A stretch of 5,701 bases of DNA from Clostridiales bacterium (GTDB lineage Bacteria; Bacillota; Clostridia; Christensenellales; CAG-917): the NCBI GenBank assembly GCA_012800805.1, contig JAAZIO010000139.1, positions 1-5,701 of the forward strand. Direction: 5' to 3'. A model generated the notes under the pieces. That model made no database searches, was not told the DNA's origin, and was given only the letters and a program-made list of their open reading frames with translations. Shown here one piece after another: positions 4,755 to 5,701 of the stretch. A program made the translations under genes and the position numbers. Each line of letters begins with the position of its first letter. Position 1 is the first letter of the stretch.

Positions 4755-5454
4755 AGTCAAAGTATAATTCCTCGGAATCAATGTGAGACCTAATTTTTTC
4801 TATCGCTTTCTTTTCTATTCTTGACACATACGAGCGTGATATTCCGAATTTATCGGCAACCTCTCTTTGCGTCAGCGCGGGAATGCCGCCAAGGCCGTAG
4901 CGCTGGCGAATAATTTCGTATTCTCTGTCGCTAAGCACGGCTCTAGTCAGTTCTTTAAGCCTTTCCATTAAAACATTGCTCTCCACGTCGTTTATTACGG
5001 AGTCGAACTCTGAGGAAAGCAGGTCGATAAGCGTCATTTCGTTGCCTTCACGGTCTATTCCCACAGGCTCTTGAAGCGAAACATTTTTGCTGTGCTTTTT
5101 GTTTACCCTTAGCGTCATAAGTATTTCGTTTTCTATGCACTTTGAGGCGTATGTAGCAAGCTGAGAGCCTTTGCCCAGCTTGTATGAGTTGATTGCCTTA
5201 ATAAGCCCTATTGAGCCAACGGATATAAGCTCGTCGGGGTCGCTGTAGTTGCTGTATTTTTTTGCGATGTGCGCAACAAGTCTTAAGTTGTGCTTTATAA
5301 GCAAATCTCTGGCTTCCGAGTCACCTTGTTGGGCGCGAGCTATATATTCCGCTTCTTTCTCTTTGGACAGAGGTTTTGGAAACGAGTTTTTCGTGTCCAC
5401 ATACGAGGAGAAAATGATAAGATTTTTGAGAAGGTTAAATATTCCCTCTAACAT
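4753..5454 (-). CDS. sigK: RNA polymerase sporulation sigma factor sigma-K (pro-sigma-K)
   Basis: Sigma-K controls the late mother-cell programme of coat, cortex and mother-cell lysis genes. The protein is 233 residues, within family range, and lies in one uninterrupted frame, with no skin-like element splitting it. It starts with a pro-sequence (MLEGIFNLLKNLIIFSSYV) whose SYV matches the B. subtilis site where SpoIVFB cuts just before Tyr-Val, so it is probably made as an inactive membrane-bound precursor. FPKPLS follows, as in the family. Region 2 spans about residues 44-117 ([46 protein letters not shown]). The linker has VSLQEPVGIDREGNEMTLIDLL. Region 4 spans about 172-225 (LSDREYEIIRQRYGL and the helix-turn-helix LTQREVADKFGISRSYVSRIEKKA). 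SRSYVSRIEK and the LVAHI version of region 2.1 separate it from sigE. A strong AAGGAGG precedes the ATG. It is convergent with nrdR and divergent from a lipoprotein gene. Confidence 0.95.
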   Translation of the reverse strand: MLEGIFNLLKNLIIFSSYVDTKNSFPKPLSKEKEAEYIARAQQGDSEARDLLIKHNLRLVAHIAKKYSNYSDPDELISVGSIGLIKAINSYKLGKGSQLATYASKCIENEILMTLRVNKKHSKNVSLQEPVGIDREGNEMTLIDLLSSEFDSVINDVESNVLMERLKELTRAVLSDREYEIIRQRYGLGGIPALTQREVADKFGISRSYVSRIEKKAIEKIRSHIDSEELYFD

Positions 5455-5460
5455 TGGCGC

Positions 5461-5467
5461 CCTCCTT
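5461..5467 (-). promoter_or_regulatory. Strong ribosome binding site of sigK
   Basis: On the minus strand AAGGAGG (5467 down to 5461) lies 6 bases before the ATG at 5454. It fixes the sigK start and is the strongest Shine-Dalgarno in the window. Confidence 0.85.
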
Positions 5468-5478
5468 TCGCTAAATTC

Positions 5479-5507
5479 AAGATATGTCGCAATTCGACAA
5501 AAAATGC
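5479..5507 (-). promoter_or_regulatory. Candidate sigma-E-type promoter of sigK
   Basis: Reading the minus strand, GCATTTT (5507-5501) matches 6 of 7 positions of the sigma-E -35 KMATATT. After exactly 14 bases, CATATCTT (5486-5479) keeps CATA and the final T of the -10 CATACAMT. Transcription would begin near 5472, giving a leader of about 17 bases that includes the ribosome site. Sigma-E transcription of sigK is the known Bacillus scheme. The -10 is imperfect. Confidence 0.5.
5485..5502. promoter_or_regulatory. Spo0A-box-like palindrome upstream of sigK
   Basis: The minus strand reads TTTTGTCGAA at 5502-5493, matching all ten positions of the Spo0A box TTTTGTCRAA. The plus strand reads TGTCGCA at 5485-5491, 6 of 7 to TGTCGAA. 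Together they form the palindrome TGTCGCAATTCGACA (5485-5499). The site sits inside the candidate sigma-E promoter of sigK and about 60-75 bases upstream of the divergent lipoprotein start, so it could act on either gene. Confidence 0.5.
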
Positions 5508-5576
5508 CAAGTTTATTTATCTCCGTTGGAATTTATTGTCTTAAATTAAAAGCCGACAATGCGGCACACTAAAAAC

Positions 5577-5701
5577 ATGAATAAGCGTGTCGTCGGTCTG
5601 ACATTGGTATTTTTGTTATTAAGTGTTTTTTTCGCACTCGCGGCTTGCGCAGATACTGCGGCGCTTTCTAACGATTCACTGTCTGTTGTAAACCACAGCC
5701 C
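5577..5701 (+). CDS. Putative lipoprotein, N-terminal fragment (3' end outside the window)
   Basis: From ATG 5577 the frame stays open to the right edge, giving 41 residues. It starts with a typical lipoprotein signal: MNKR, a hydrophobic core of about 15 residues (VVGLTLVFLLLSVFFAL) and the lipobox Leu-Ala-Ala-Cys, with Cys24 at 5646-5648. The family expects signal peptidase II to cut before this Cys and a lipid to be attached, leaving the protein on the outer face of the membrane. The mature part seen (CADTAALSNDSLSVVNHS) is too short to assign. An in-frame ATG at 5559 would add MRHTKN. Neither start has a visible Shine-Dalgarno. It diverges from sigK over about 105-120 bases that hold the Spo0A-like palindrome, so it could be sporulation-linked, but that is only inference. 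Confidence 0.6.
   Translation, partial: MNKRVVGLTLVFLLLSVFFALAACADTAALSNDSLSVVNHS

Noticed and set aside
5249..5572. Plus-strand open frame of 107 residues opposite the sigK 5' end
   Set aside because: It is mostly antisense to sigK, has no family features, and ends before the lipoprotein frame; a shadow of the sigK gene.

Overview
The window comes from a low-to-moderate GC, endospore-forming member of the Firmicutes, most likely the class Clostridia. It carries the 3' part of ftsZ, then spoIIGA-sigE, sigG, a YlmC/YmxH-family PRC-barrel gene and nrdR, an order I recall as common in spore formers. It also carries a second membrane-tethered sporulation sigma factor, sigK. I cannot place it below class. 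Divergent residues in FtsZ and a short SpoIIGA suggest a lineage away from the well-studied Clostridium and Bacillus species.

Layout. ftsZ enters from the left and ends at 657, followed by a clear intrinsic terminator (681-712). After about 140 bases of T-rich intergenic DNA comes spoIIGA, the pro-sigma-E protease, whose reading frame has no normal start codon. sigE follows 8 bases after spoIIGA. A 490-base AT-rich gap full of degenerate direct repeats separates sigE from sigG. sigG ends in a GAAA-loop terminator that runs into the end of a convergent ymxH-like gene. ymxH and nrdR diverge from an intergenic region of about 110 bases that holds a perfect 8-base dyad and a good sigma-A promoter for nrdR. 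nrdR and sigK converge on an A-rich tract carrying ten CAAAAG motifs, closed by a bidirectional GAAA-loop terminator. sigK (minus strand) and a lipoprotein gene cut by the right edge (plus strand) diverge from a region holding a perfect Spo0A-box match inside a palindrome.

How the genes work together. SpoIIGA cleaves pro-sigma-E in the mother cell, sigma-G runs the late forespore and sigma-K the late mother cell, so three of the four compartment-specific sporulation sigma factors lie within about 3.9 kb (only sigma-F is absent). FtsZ builds the division septum, which is moved toward the pole at sporulation onset. NrdR is the ribonucleotide reductase repressor and is probably a neighbour rather than part of the sporulation circuit.

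I see no new type of system here. The points most worth checking are the missing start codon of spoIIGA, the sigK location with its Spo0A-like palindrome, the repeat-filled sigE-sigG gap and the CAAAAG array.
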